This document shows, piece by piece, positions 24,008 to 33,088 of a stretch of 64,000 bases of DNA (position 1 is the stretch's first letter; each line of letters opens with the position of its first letter). The DNA lies in the NCBI RefSeq assembly GCF_014195505.1, contig NZ_JACIBV010000001.1, positions 372,001 to 436,000 on the forward strand, written 5' to 3'. The notes beneath the pieces are model-generated. The model saw nothing but the letters and a program-made list of their open reading frames with translations, searched no databases and was not told the origin of the DNA. This DNA comes from Nonomuraea dietziae (GTDB taxonomy: Bacteria; Actinomycetota; Actinomycetes; Streptosporangiales; Streptosporangiaceae). The position numbers and the translations under genes are program-made.

Positions 24008-24463
24008 ATGAGCGAGGACGAGCAACTGCTGGAATGGGCCGAGCAGGTCGCCATGTATCTGGCGCGCGATGGCGTACCACCGATCGCGGGGCGGATACTG
24101 GGCTGGCTGATGGTCTGCGATCCGCCGGAGCAGTCAGCCGGCCAGATCAGCGCCGCCATCGGCGCCAGCCGCGCGTCGCTGACGCTGAACCTGCGACTGC
24201 TGACCGGCATGGGATTCCTCACTTGGCGTACCCGGCCAGGCGATCGCACCATGTACTACCGGATGGCGGAGGACGCCTGGCAGACGGTGGTACGGCGCCA
24301 GGTCGCCGGCATCAGTTCGTTCCTCGACATCACCCGCCAGGGCCTCGACCTGCTCGGCCGGGACGACGAAAGGGCCGCACGCGTCCGCCAGGCGCACGCC
24401 ACCTTCGCGTGGATGGCCCAGGTGTTCGAGCAGGCGCCGCCTCTGGAAAAGGAGGCACCATGA
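24008..24463 (+). CDS. GbsR/MarR-type transcriptional regulator
   Basis: 151 residues with a wHTH: 'AGQISAAIGASRASLTLNLRLL' and wing 'TRPGDRTMYYRM', then a helical tail as in the proteins at 1709 and 7704. RBS AGAGGGG precedes ATG 24008. It is cotranscribed with the FAD monooxygenase (ATGA overlap) and divergent from DUF998. It probably controls both units through the palindrome upstream. Confidence 0.87.
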   Translation: MSEDEQLLEWAEQVAMYLARDGVPPIAGRILGWLMVCDPPEQSAGQISAAIGASRASLTLNLRLLTGMGFLTWRTRPGDRTMYYRMAEDAWQTVVRRQVAGISSFLDITRQGLDLLGRDDERAARVRQAHATFAWMAQVFEQAPPLEKEAP

Positions 24464-25623
24464 CCGGCCACGCGATCGTGATCGGCGGCGGCATCGGCGG
24501 CCTGGCCGCCGCCGTCGCCCTGCGCCGCACGGGCTGGCAGGTGAACGTACTGGAACGGGTGAGCGCCTTCGCAGAGGTCGGCGCCGGCCTGTCGCAATCA
24601 CCCAACGCGATGCGCGCTCTGGCCGCGCTCGGCCTCGGCGAGCAGGCCCGGCAAGTGAGCATGCCCACCTGGGCCACCCACACCATGCGCCTGCCTTCGG
24701 GCCGCCACCTGATGCGCGCCCCCGCCCAAGGAGATCCGCCGCTGCGCGCCTTCCGCCGATCCGCCCTGCACCGGCTCCTCCGCCAGGCCCTGCCCGAAGA
24801 CGTGGTGCGCACCGGCATCGAGGTGACCGGACTGACTCAGGACGCCGAGAAGGTGACCATCACCCACACCGCCGACCGGCAGGAGGCCGACCTGGTCATC
24901 GGCGCCGACGGCATCCACAGCGTCACTCGCCGCCTGCTGTGGCCGCATGCACCCGGCCCGCGCTTCCTCGGCTACACCGCCTGGCTCGGCCTGGCCGACA
25001 CCCCCATCGCGGTGAGCGGCAGCATGACCATGGGCCGCGGCCGTTACTTCCTCATCCACCCCGTCGCTCCCGGCCAGGTCTACTGGGCACTCGGCACCGC
25101 CGCCGACCAGCCCGGCGTTCGCTTCGACGACGAACTGGAGCAGGTACGGCGCCGCATCGACGGCTGGCACGATCCGATCGCCACGCTGCTGAAGGCCACG
25201 CCTCCAGAGCAGGTCCGCCACATCGACATCCACGACCTGCCCGACCTGCCCAGCTTCACCAGCGGCCGCGTCGCCCTGCTCGGCGACGCCGCCCACGCCA
25301 TGAGCCCCGACCGCGGCCAGGGCGCCGGCCAATCCATCGAGGACGCCGTCGTCCTGGCCGCCGCCCTCGCGACGCACGGCACCGTTCCCGAGGCGCTGAC
25401 CGCCTACGACGCCCAGCGCCGTCCCCGCACCCAGACCACCGCCCGCAACGCCCGTCAAGCCGGCTCACAGGTGATCCACGCCGGACCTGTCGCCCACATC
25501 CTGACCGCCCTCGCCCTCCGGCTCACCCCGTCGGCTCTGTGGGAACGCCTTGCTCCACGCGCACTCGGCCCTTTGTGGGACTGGGTGCCTCCGACACTCC
25601 CCGACGGAGCAGCACCTAAGTGA
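24460..25623 (+). CDS. FAD-dependent monooxygenase (PHBH-like)
   Basis: 387 residues from ATG 24460, overlapping the MarR stop. 'GGGIGGLAAAVALRRTGW' binds FAD, 'VIGADGIHSVTRRLL' is the DG motif and 'LGDAAHAMSPDRGQGAGQ' the GD motif with the usual 'SIEDAVVLA' after it. Family members hydroxylate aromatic or polyketide substrates with NAD(P)H and O2. With a MarR regulator in front and a membrane protein divergent, a ligand-induced detoxification unit is a reasonable inference. An RBS (GGAGG) lies at 24451. Confidence 0.88.
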   Translation: MTGHAIVIGGGIGGLAAAVALRRTGWQVNVLERVSAFAEVGAGLSQSPNAMRALAALGLGEQARQVSMPTWATHTMRLPSGRHLMRAPAQGDPPLRAFRRSALHRLLRQALPEDVVRTGIEVTGLTQDAEKVTITHTADRQEADLVIGADGIHSVTRRLLWPHAPGPRFLGYTAWLGLADTPIAVSGSMTMGRGRYFLIHPVAPGQVYWALGTAADQPGVRFDDELEQVRRRIDGWHDPIATLLKATPPEQVRHIDIHDLPDLPSFTSGRVALLGDAAHAMSPDRGQGAGQSIEDAVVLAAALATHGTVPEALTAYDAQRRPRTQTTARNARQAGSQVIHAGPVAHILTALALRLTPSALWERLAPRALGPLWDWVPPTLPDGAAPK

Positions 25624-25996
25624 CCCACAGCACGAGCGCTCCTGTTGACCTTGCTGGAGTTACGGGCATCCGCCGCCCTCGTCTCGGGCAGAAGGGCATT
25701 CGCGCGTACGACCGGTGCTCAGAGAAGTCGGCCTCAACGCGATGGCAGTGCACGGCCTCGTAAAGACCCCATGCCACTTTGTGGCGCCCTCGGATAAGTG
25801 AAACTTGGGGTGCGTCGCCCGCTGACGTCGTACTCGCTTGGACCTGCGAGGCCGTTCTAAAGACTGACGCTGGAGCCTGCCCGGTAGATACCCCGAATTG
25901 CCGCTACGAGCGCGTGTCACAGCATCTCGATGTTGTCGCGGGCTCCGCGGGCGACGCACCTGTTGTCCATCTTCAAGGGTTGACCACGGAGGCGCA
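25624..25996 (+). ncRNA. IS110 left end, candidate bridge RNA region
   Basis: 373 bp with no gene before the IS110 transposase. IS110-type elements encode their guide (bridge) RNA in the non-coding end upstream of the transposase gene, so the RNA is expected between about 25795 and 25990. The decamer GAAACTTGGG at 25800-25809 is the reverse complement of CCCAAGTTTC at 27385-27394 beyond the transposase, marking probable subterminal repeats. The RNA itself is inferred from family knowledge; its fold was not computed. Confidence 0.5.
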
Positions 25997-27400
25997 ATGG
26001 AGGTCGTCCACCCGGCGGTGGCCGGGATCGATGTGCACAAGAAGATCTTATGGGTGTCCATGTCCATCCGGCTGCCCGGCGAGCAGCAGCCGTTCGTCCG
26101 GAGCTACCGCACGTTCTGGAGAGCGCTGCAGAAGATGGCCGCCGAACTGGCCGAGCTGGGGGTCGCGGATGTGGCGATGGAATCAACCGGCGTTTACTGG
26201 TGGCCCGTCTACCACGCGCTGGCCCAGACGGGTCGGATCGAGGTGTGCGTGGCCAACGCCGAGCATCTCAAGAGCGTCCCAGGTCGCAAGACCGACATCC
26301 GTGACTGCCAGTGGATCGCCGAACTGCACCAATTCGGCCTGCTGTGCCCGAGCTTCATCCCCGCCCAGAACGTTGCGGCGCTGCGGCACCGCACCCGCTA
26401 CCGCAAAAAGCTGATCGAGGCGCGTATGAGTGAGGGTCAGCGGCTGGCCAAGGTGCTGGAGGACGCCGGAATCAAAATCGACTCGGTCGCCTCCAAACTG
26501 CTGTGCGTCTCCGGGACATGATCGAAGCGCTGATCGCCGGGGAACGCGACCCGCACCTGCTGGCAGGTCTGGCCCGCGGCGTCCCGCGGCACAAGCACGA
26601 GGACCTGGTGGCGGCTTGCGACGGGCGCTTCACCGCCACCCACGCCGCCATGTGCCGCCTGCATCTGGACGCCTACGACCACACCACCGGCAAGATCGCC
26701 GAGCTGGATGGCCTGGTCGCCGAAGCCGCCGCAGCCTTCGAGCCGGTCATCACCCGGCTGATGACCATCAGCGGGATCGGACGGCGCACCGCCGAGGTGA
26801 TCGTCGCCGAGACCGGCGCGGACATGTCCCGCTTCCCGACCCCCGAACAGCTGACCGCCTGGGCCGGGCTGGTCCCCGGCAACCGGGAGTCAGCCGGCAA
26901 ACGCCGGCGGGCCGTCACCCGCAAGGGCAACAAGCACCTCAAAGCCGCTATGGTCGAAGCCGCCTGGGGCGCCTCCCGCACCCGATCCAGGATCGGAGCC
27001 CGGCTGCGCCGCCTGGTACGCCGCTTCGGCAGGCAGCACGCCAAGAAGGCCGCAGTCGCCACCGCGCACACGCTGCTCCGCGTCTGCTGGGCCGTCATGG
27101 CCCGAGGCGAGGACTACCGCGAAGACGGTGGCGACTTCTACGACCGGCGCGAAGCCCGCCAAACCCACTATCTGGCCGCCCGCTACCAAAAGACCCTGGA
27201 ACGCCTCGGCTACCAGGTCACCCTGATCGCACCCGACCCCGGCCCGGCACATCATCCCGACCCCGATCAACCAGAGGAACCGGCAGCCTGAAATCCCGCA
27301 GGCCAGTGGCCGGTCACACCATCACGACCGCGCCACCGATCCCGTCTGCCCATCTACTGTTCGCTACCGCGCGATGGCCAGGACCCAAGTTTCGTCACAG
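25795..27400 (+). mobile_element. IS110-family insertion sequence (approximate limits)
   Basis: Limits set by the inverted decamer GAAACTTGGG / CCCAAGTTTC at 25800 and 27385. The region between the transposase stop and 27400 and on to 27511 has no gene. Exact ends of IS110 elements cannot be fixed without an empty site. Confidence 0.55.
25997..27291 (+). pseudogene. IS110-family transposase, frameshifted
   Basis: From ATG 25997 the N-terminal DEDD RuvC-like domain is intact: 'VAGIDVHKKIL', 'VAMESTGVYWWPVYHAL', 'KTDIRDCQWIAELHQFG'. At about 26512 the frame hits a stop (SGT*) while coding sense resumes in another frame with 'RDMIEALIAGERDPHLL' and continues through the serine-containing domain ('AWAGLVPGNRESAGKRRRAV') to 27291. 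Loss of one copy of a CGGG repeat explains the shift. No known IS110 uses programmed frameshifting here, so the element is likely dead. Confidence 0.85.
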
Positions 27401-27511
27401 CACGGATTCGATGCCCACCGGAGGCCGACAAGGCCGCCGCCCTGGACGCCCTCATCACCGACCACTCTGTCACGCTCGCGCGGTCGCTCCAGCGTCAGGA
27501 CCGGCTGACCG

Positions 27512-29755
27512 TCAGGTGACGGCCTTGCGGCACACGGTGCCCGGCGCGGGGAGGCGCAGGCTGATCAGGTAGCGGTTGACGTGGGAGATGATGCAGGAGT
27601 TGCCGGCGTTGTAGAGGCCGTGGCCGAGCCCCTGGTACTGGACCGCGGCCGAGCCGGGCACCCGCCGCACGATGTCCGCCGACCCCTCGAAGTCCGTCCA
27701 GGAGCCGACACCCAGGTAGGGCGGCAGGCCCTTGGCAGGCAGCGGCGCGGGCGGGTTGGTGACGGGGGCCGGCCAGCCGACGCAGGCGAGCGGGTGCCAG
27801 AGCTCGATCCCGGCGAGGTTCGGCAGCAGGCGCTCACCCTCGCGGCGCTTGTCGCGGTACTCCTCGTAGTCGCGGAATCCCGGGCCGTCGAGGCAGTGGG
27901 TCATGTTCATCCCGGTGAATGAGGGGACCTTCGGGCTTTTCGTGCTCTGCCGGACGTAGTCGGCGAACCCTGAGGCGTCACCGCCGGCGGCCCGCTTGAT
28001 CGCCTCGGCGAGTTCCGTCCATCGGGGGAACTCGGGCTCCGGACCCGGTGAGATGATGCTGGGGGCGGCGGCCTCCTTGATGTCGAACCCGCTGTAGGCG
28101 GCCTGCGGCGATTCGCCCTCGACCGGCACCGGGACGCGGTCGGCCCGCGCCACCAGCGCCCGCCAGATTTCGCCGACGTCCTGGCCGTGCAGCGCGCAGG
28201 TGGCGGTCGCCGCGCACCAGGCGGCGAACCGGGTGAAGGACTCCTCATGGGGGACCCTGCCCTGAGCGCGGTCCATGTACGGGCTGACCGCGCCGTCGAA
28301 CACCATCGCGCGCACCCGGCCGGGGAACAGCCGGGAATAGTCGATCCCGGGTCTGCCGCCGTAGGAGTTGGCGATGAAGCTCAGCTTCTCCTCGCCCAGC
28401 GCGACGCGGATCGCCTCCATGTCCCGCGCCACGGAGGCCGAATCCATGTGGTCGAAGAACTCGGGATCGGCGGCGCGGCATCGCTCCGCCGCCGCCCGGT
28501 TGCGCCTGCCCAGCTCGGCGTACTCGGTGCGGGTGTCGGGCCAGGTGATCCACGGGCCCGAGACGAGGCAGTCGTACGGCAGCACGCCCTTGTCGATGGT
28601 GTTGCGGGGCGCGACGCTGACCACGTCGAACCGATCGCGCAGCTCGGCGAAGCTGCCCGCGTTCTTGCTCAGATCCGCCACGCCCGAGCCGCCCGGCCCG
28701 CCGGGGATGGCGAACACGGTGCCCATCCGGCGTTGGGCACCGGTGGCCGGCAGCATGCCGACGGTCAGGTCGATCGTCCGGCCGGACGGCTTGGCCCAGT
28801 CCACGGGCACCTTGATCGAGGCGCAGCGCAGCTGCTTGACGAGGTTCTTGTCCTCGCAGTCCGCCCAGGCCAGCGTGGACGGGCCGGAGTCCGGTGATCC
28901 GGCCGCGGCGGCGGGCACCGCCGAGACCAGGATGGCCGCGGCCGTGCCGATCGCCAGCACCTTGATCCGGCGTCCGGTCAGCGCGATCATCGTGGCGCCC
29001 GCCGTCAACGCGGCGATCACGTACGCGACCAGTAGCCCCGCCGCCGCGGCAGGTGGCAGGGTCCCGCCGCCGACCCCGGCGATCTGGAGCGGCAGATTCT
29101 CGATCATGAAGGAGCCGGCCTGCGCGCGCAGTGGCATGGGCAGCGTCCTGGCCGCCACCGGCAGCACCACGATGATCACGGTCAGCACGACCAGCGCGCC
29201 GGGGGTGGAGCGGACGGCGGCCCCGACGCCGAGCCCGATCAGCGCGACCGCGGCCATCGACAGCCCGGCGACGACCACCGAGGCGAGCACGCCCGGCTCC
29301 GACAGCGACGTGCCCAGCGTCACCCCGTCGCGAAGCAACTGCTCGGCCCGGTCGCCGAGCACCGCCATGGAGGCCGCGTGCATGACGAACGCCAGAACCT
29401 GACCCGCCACCAGCGCGACCGCGGCCAGGCCCGGCACCTTGGCCAGCAGGAGCACCTGCCGGCGCGGCACGGCCACCAGGCTCGTCTGGATCATCCTGGT
29501 GCCGTACTCCGAGGTGATCGCCAGGGCGCCCAGCAGGGCGAACACGAAGTAGGCGACCGCGATCCCGTTGCCGATGCCGTCCCCGTTGCCGGGGAAGGCC
29601 ATCCTCTCTTCCATCGTCTGGTTGTCGAACCCCCGGCCGATCATGAACGCGATCCCGGCGCAGGCCAGGACGGCCGCCACCGAGCAGGCCAGCAGGTAGA
29701 GGTTCGAGCTGAGCGAGCGGAACTTCAGCCACTCCGAAGCGATCACGTCGATCAT
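27512..29755 (-). CDS. Fusion: ABC-2 permease + secreted alpha/beta hydrolase (TAP-like)
   Basis: 747 residues in one frame. Residues 1-260 are an ABC permease with about six membrane helices ('GIAVAYFVFALLGALAITSEYG', 'GALVVLTVIIVVLPVAART'). Residues 261-286 look like a Sec signal peptide: basic 'GRRIK', hydrophobic core, 'VPAAAAG'. Residues 290-747 are an SlpD/TAP-like hydrolase: oxyanion region 'PGGPGGSG', nucleophile 'ANSYGG' (Ser ~464), Asp in 'GSWTDFEGSADIV' and His in 'GLGHGLYN'. ATG 28990 could start the hydrolase alone. The start overlaps the ATPase gene (ATGA), so the pair forms one transporter operon. Confidence 0.85.
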   Translation of the reverse strand: MIDVIASEWLKFRSLSSNLYLLACSVAAVLACAGIAFMIGRGFDNQTMEERMAFPGNGDGIGNGIAVAYFVFALLGALAITSEYGTRMIQTSLVAVPRRQVLLLAKVPGLAAVALVAGQVLAFVMHAASMAVLGDRAEQLLRDGVTLGTSLSEPGVLASVVVAGLSMAAVALIGLGVGAAVRSTPGALVVLTVIIVVLPVAARTLPMPLRAQAGSFMIENLPLQIAGVGGGTLPPAAAAGLLVAYVIAALTAGATMIALTGRRIKVLAIGTAAAILVSAVPAAAAGSPDSGPSTLAWADCEDKNLVKQLRCASIKVPVDWAKPSGRTIDLTVGMLPATGAQRRMGTVFAIPGGPGGSGVADLSKNAGSFAELRDRFDVVSVAPRNTIDKGVLPYDCLVSGPWITWPDTRTEYAELGRRNRAAAERCRAADPEFFDHMDSASVARDMEAIRVALGEEKLSFIANSYGGRPGIDYSRLFPGRVRAMVFDGAVSPYMDRAQGRVPHEESFTRFAAWCAATATCALHGQDVGEIWRALVARADRVPVPVEGESPQAAYSGFDIKEAAAPSIISPGPEPEFPRWTELAEAIKRAAGGDASGFADYVRQSTKSPKVPSFTGMNMTHCLDGPGFRDYEEYRDKRREGERLLPNLAGIELWHPLACVGWPAPVTNPPAPLPAKGLPPYLGVGSWTDFEGSADIVRRVPGSAAVQYQGLGHGLYNAGNSCIISHVNRYLISLRLPAPGTVCRKAVT

Positions 29756-30699
29756 CGGACGGTCCCCTTCCGGGTGGCCCGGTTCCCGGTCCCGGTCCCG
29801 CTCTCGGTCCTGTACTCGGTGCTGTCCTCGGTGAGCCGCATGAACGCCTCCTCCAGGGACGCGCCCCGCAGAGACAGCTCCGCCAGCGCGATCCCCGCCG
29901 ACAGCGCCAGCTCCCCGATCCGGGCCGCGTCCAGCTCCCGCACCGACAGGGCGCCGTCTTCCTCGGTGACCACCGCCGCGCCGTGTGCGCGCAACACGCC
30001 GGCCAGCCGCTCCGGGAGGGGCGTGCGGACCAGCACGTCGCCCTGGAAGTGCCCGGCCAGGGCGTCCATGCCGGTGTCGGCGATCAGCCGGCCCCGTCCG
30101 ATGACGATGACGTGGTCAGCGCTGAGCGCCATCTCGTTCATCAGGTGACTGGACAGCAGCACGGTACGGCCCTCGTCCGCCAGCGAACGCAGCAGGTCGC
30201 GCAGCCAGCGGATGCCCTCTGGATCCAGCCCGTTCAGCGGCTCGTCCAGCATCAGCACCCCCGGGTCCCCGAGAAGCGCCGCACCGATCCCCAGCCGCTG
30301 CCGCATGCCGAGCGAGAAGCCGCCGATCCGCCTGCTGGCCACGTCGGTCAGGCCGACCTGGTCAAGGACATCGGCCACGCGGGCGCGGCCGATGCCGTTG
30401 CTGCGTGCCAAACAGGCCAGATGCGCGTACGCGCTGCGGCCCCCGTGCACCGCTCCGGCGTCGAGCAGCGCCCCGATCGACCGCATGGGACGGGGGATAG
30501 AGGCGTACGGGCGGCCGTTCACCAGCGCCTTGCCCGCGCTGGGCACCTCCAGGCCGAGGACGGCGCGCATGGTGGTGGACTTGCCTGCACCGTTCGGGCC
30601 GAGGAAGCCGGTCACCAGCCCCGATTTCACGGTGAACGTCAGGTCGTCGACGGCGACCTTGTCCCCGTATCTCATGGTTAGCTCCCTCACTTCAATCAC
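29752..30699 (-). CDS. ABC transporter ATP-binding protein
   Basis: 315 residues. Walker A 'GPNGAGKSTT', signature 'FSLGMRQRLGIG', Walker B 'VLMLDEPLNGLDPEG', switch 'LLSSHLMNEM'. The C-terminal extension ('GASLEEAFMRLT') is that of bacitracin/lantibiotic-type exporters. GTG start at 30699. It drives the permease-hydrolase fusion protein downstream and is divergent from a histidine kinase and response regulator, the usual arrangement for a stress- or antibiotic-sensing two-component system that controls its own ABC exporter. Confidence 0.92.
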   Translation of the reverse strand: MIEVRELTMRYGDKVAVDDLTFTVKSGLVTGFLGPNGAGKSTTMRAVLGLEVPSAGKALVNGRPYASIPRPMRSIGALLDAGAVHGGRSAYAHLACLARSNGIGRARVADVLDQVGLTDVASRRIGGFSLGMRQRLGIGAALLGDPGVLMLDEPLNGLDPEGIRWLRDLLRSLADEGRTVLLSSHLMNEMALSADHVIVIGRGRLIADTGMDALAGHFQGDVLVRTPLPERLAGVLRAHGAAVVTEEDGALSVRELDAARIGELALSAGIALAELSLRGASLEEAFMRLTEDSTEYRTESGTGTGNRATRKGTVR

Positions 30700-30799
30700 G
30701 TCTCACCCTCATTCGCTGGTCTGATCGAGCCTGGCCATCCTCGCGATCCGTAGCCTCGGCCTCCATGGGTGCGGACCCACCGGCCGGGTGGGAAATTGC

Positions 30800-30816
30800 C
30801 CCTACCGGAGGTAGGG
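30800..30816. promoter_or_regulatory. Putative response-regulator box CCCTACC-GGA-GGTAGGG
   Basis: A perfect 7-bp inverted repeat with 3-nt spacer between the divergent ABC operon (start 30699) and the kinase gene (ATG 30864). Position fits an operator for the NarL-type regulator encoded at 32087, acting on both promoters. It would lie inside the coding region if the kinase began at the upstream start 30765, which argues for 30864. Confidence 0.55.
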
Positions 30817-30863
30817 CTGGCCCCACCGACATCTCCTCGCCGGCAGGGCAGACTGCATCTGTG

Positions 30864-32123
30864 ATGGGGATACGACCTGCGCCCGGCGGACGGGCGGGGA
30901 AGGCCGCTATAGGGGTGGCGGCGTACGCGGTGAACGGGATGGCCGGCCTGGCGCTGAACGCCGTCACAGGGCTGGCGGCGCTGGCGCTGCTCGGCCTGGT
31001 GCTGGCGAGCGTCGCCCTGGTGCCGGTGGCCGGTCTCGGGCGGGCGCCGCTCGGTCGCGGGCTCGTCCTTGTCCGCCGCCTGGCCGTTTTCCAGCGCCGC
31101 TGGGCGGGCCGGGTGCTCGGCCTGGACAGCGCCACAGACAGCGACCCCGGCTACTCGCGCGAGAGTGGCAGGAGGCGGCGGGCCGGTCCGGAGCTGGCGT
31201 TGCGCGACCCCGGCACGCGGCGCGAGTTGACGTGGCTGGCCGTGCACGGCGTCACAGGCCCCGCCCCCGTGGTGGCGGTGTGGGCGATGTTGTCCGCCCT
31301 GGACTACGTCTTCTTCGGGCTGCGCCCGATGGACCCCAGCAGGCTGACCACGTTCGCCCTCAGCATGTCCATTGTGGCCATCGCGGTGGTCACCCTCATG
31401 GCCGTCTCCCTTTTCCGTACCGGCCAGGCACGGCTGGCGCGACTGCTGCTGGACCCGGACCCCGCACCGGACGCGCGGATCCGGGAGCTGGCCGCGTCAC
31501 GGGCCGCGGTGGTCGACGCGAGCGCGGCCGAGCTGCGCCGCGTCGAGCGTGACCTGCACGACGGCGCGCAGGCCAAGCTGATCGCCATCCGGATGAACCT
31601 GGGCTTGGCCCGCGGCTGCCGCGACCCCGGCGAGATGCTGCAGATGATCGACGAGGCGCGGCAAGTCGCCGGCCAGGCTCTGACGGACCTGCGTGACCTG
31701 GTGCGCGGCATCCACCCCCCGGTGCTGGCCGACCGCGGCCTGGCAGGCGCCATCGAGGCGGCCGCGCTGCTGTGCCCGATGCCGGTCGAGGTCGACATCG
31801 ACCTGCCCGGCCGCCTGCAGCCCCCCGTCGAGTCCGCCGTGTACTTCGCCGCCGCCGAGGCGCTGACCAACGTGACCAAGCACAGCGGCGCCTCCCGCGC
31901 CTGGGTGCGGCTGCGGCACGCCGCCGGCGTGCTGCGCCTGACCGTAGGCGACGATGGGTGCGGCGGAGTCCAACGCGCCGGGGGCACCGGCGTGCGCGGC
32001 ATCGAAAACCGCTTGTCCGCCTTCGACGGCTCGCTCACCGTGAGCAGCCCTCCTGGCGGCCCCACCGAACTGACCATGGAGGTCACGTGCGCGTTGTCAT
32101 CGCCGAAGATCTCGCACTCCTGA
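30864..32123 (+). CDS. Sensor histidine kinase (HisKA_3 type)
   Basis: 419 residues from ATG 30864 (MGIRPAPGGRAGKAA). Two membrane blocks (about 10-50 and 130-190) form a putative-sensor domain with a short loop. The phosphoacceptor is in 'ERDLHDGAQAKL'; N box 'EALTNVTKHSGAS'; G box 'VGDDGCGG' and 'GTGVRGIENRLSAFDG'. It pairs with the NarL-type regulator, which overlaps its 3' end by 37 nt. Such systems often sense cell-envelope damage; the divergent ABC exporter supports that. Confidence 0.92.
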   Translation: MGIRPAPGGRAGKAAIGVAAYAVNGMAGLALNAVTGLAALALLGLVLASVALVPVAGLGRAPLGRGLVLVRRLAVFQRRWAGRVLGLDSATDSDPGYSRESGRRRRAGPELALRDPGTRRELTWLAVHGVTGPAPVVAVWAMLSALDYVFFGLRPMDPSRLTTFALSMSIVAIAVVTLMAVSLFRTGQARLARLLLDPDPAPDARIRELAASRAAVVDASAAELRRVERDLHDGAQAKLIAIRMNLGLARGCRDPGEMLQMIDEARQVAGQALTDLRDLVRGIHPPVLADRGLAGAIEAAALLCPMPVEVDIDLPGRLQPPVESAVYFAAAEALTNVTKHSGASRAWVRLRHAAGVLRLTVGDDGCGGVQRAGGTGVRGIENRLSAFDGSLTVSSPPGGPTELTMEVTCALSSPKISHS

Positions 32124-32758
32124 GGGACGGGCTGGTACGCCTGCTGTCGGCGAACGGCTTCACCGTGGTGGAGGCGGTCGACAACGGCCCCATGCTGCTG
32201 CGGGCGCTGGTCCGGCACCGTCCGGACGTGTCCGTGGTCGACGTGCGGCTGCCGCCCGGCTTCGCCGACGAGGGGCTGCGCGCCGCGCTGGAGGCACGCA
32301 GCCGGGTTCCGGGGCTGCCCGTGCTGATCCTGTCGCAGTACGTGGAGCAGCTGTACGCCAGGGAACTGCTCTCCGACCGCTCCGGCGGGGTGGGGTACCT
32401 GCTGAAGGACCGGGTGGGCGACGTCGACACGTTCGTCGACGCGGTACGCCGGGTCGCCGGCGGCGGCACCGCGATGGACCCCGAGGTGGTCACCCAGCTC
32501 CTGGCCCGGCGCAGCCGGGACGAGCCGCTGGCCGCACTGACCCCCCGGGAACACGAGGTGCTGACGCTGATGGCGGAGGGGATGTCCAACCTGGCCATCG
32601 CCGCCCGCTTCCAGGTCACCGACAAGGCCGTCGGCAAGCACACCAACAACATCTTCGCCAAGCTCGGCCTTCCTCCGTCCGACGACCACAATCGCCGCGT
32701 CATGGCGGTTCTGACCTATCTGCAAGCCACGCCCGTAGCGCCAAGATCACCGATGTAG
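32087..32758 (+). CDS. NarL/LuxR-family response regulator
   Basis: 223 residues from GTG 32087 with GGAGGT at 32078. Receiver domain: acidic pocket 'VVIAEDLALL', phospho-Asp in 'SVVDVRLPP', Lys in 'GYLLKDRVGD'. C-terminal LuxR-type HTH: 'LTPREHEVLTLMAEGMSNLAIA' to 'KHTNNIFAKLGL'. Translationally coupled to the kinase. Probably binds the CCCTACC repeat at 30800 and controls the divergent ABC operon. Confidence 0.93.
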   Translation: MRVVIAEDLALLRDGLVRLLSANGFTVVEAVDNGPMLLRALVRHRPDVSVVDVRLPPGFADEGLRAALEARSRVPGLPVLILSQYVEQLYARELLSDRSGGVGYLLKDRVGDVDTFVDAVRRVAGGGTAMDPEVVTQLLARRSRDEPLAALTPREHEVLTLMAEGMSNLAIAARFQVTDKAVGKHTNNIFAKLGLPPSDDHNRRVMAVLTYLQATPVAPRSPM

Positions 32759-33088
32759 GCGTCCCTCCCCGGTCACGTTCCCATAAATGACCAGTCGATC
32801 ATGCTTAGCGAACCAAGGGGGATGGATGCCTGGTTCCGGCGTTGGTGGCTGACCTTTGAGCCGATGTCACGCGCCGGGCCGTATCAGGCCGCTCTCGTAG
32901 GCCAGGAGGACCAGCTGGACCCTGTCGCGCACGTTCAGCTTGGCGATGGCCCTGGTGATGTGGGGTCTTGGCAGTGAGCGGACTGATGACGAGGCGCTCG
33001 GCGATCTCGTTGTTGGAAAGGCCGAGCGCCACGAGCTTGACCGTCTCCGTCTAACCTCGCTGGCCCCGCGGATCAGCCCTCAGCGCCA
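32759..33088 (-). pseudogene. LuxR-type response regulator, C-terminal remnant
   Basis: On the minus strand 33053-32867 encodes the HTH end of a second NarL-family regulator: 'KLVALGLSNNEIAERLVI', then after an extra C near 32963 the other frame gives 'HITRAIAKLNVRDRVQLVLL' and stop. An in-frame TAG lies just before it and the receiver domain is absent. Everything else in this 330-bp stretch is unassigned. Confidence 0.7.

Noticed and set aside
26503..27291. IS110 programmed frameshift between two frames
   Set aside because: No slippery sequence, and IS110 transposases are single-frame; a 4-nt deletion is simpler.
27474..27504. TGTCACG followed by CGTC, ECF41-like
   Set aside because: Spacer is 18 nt and it points into the end of a convergent gene.
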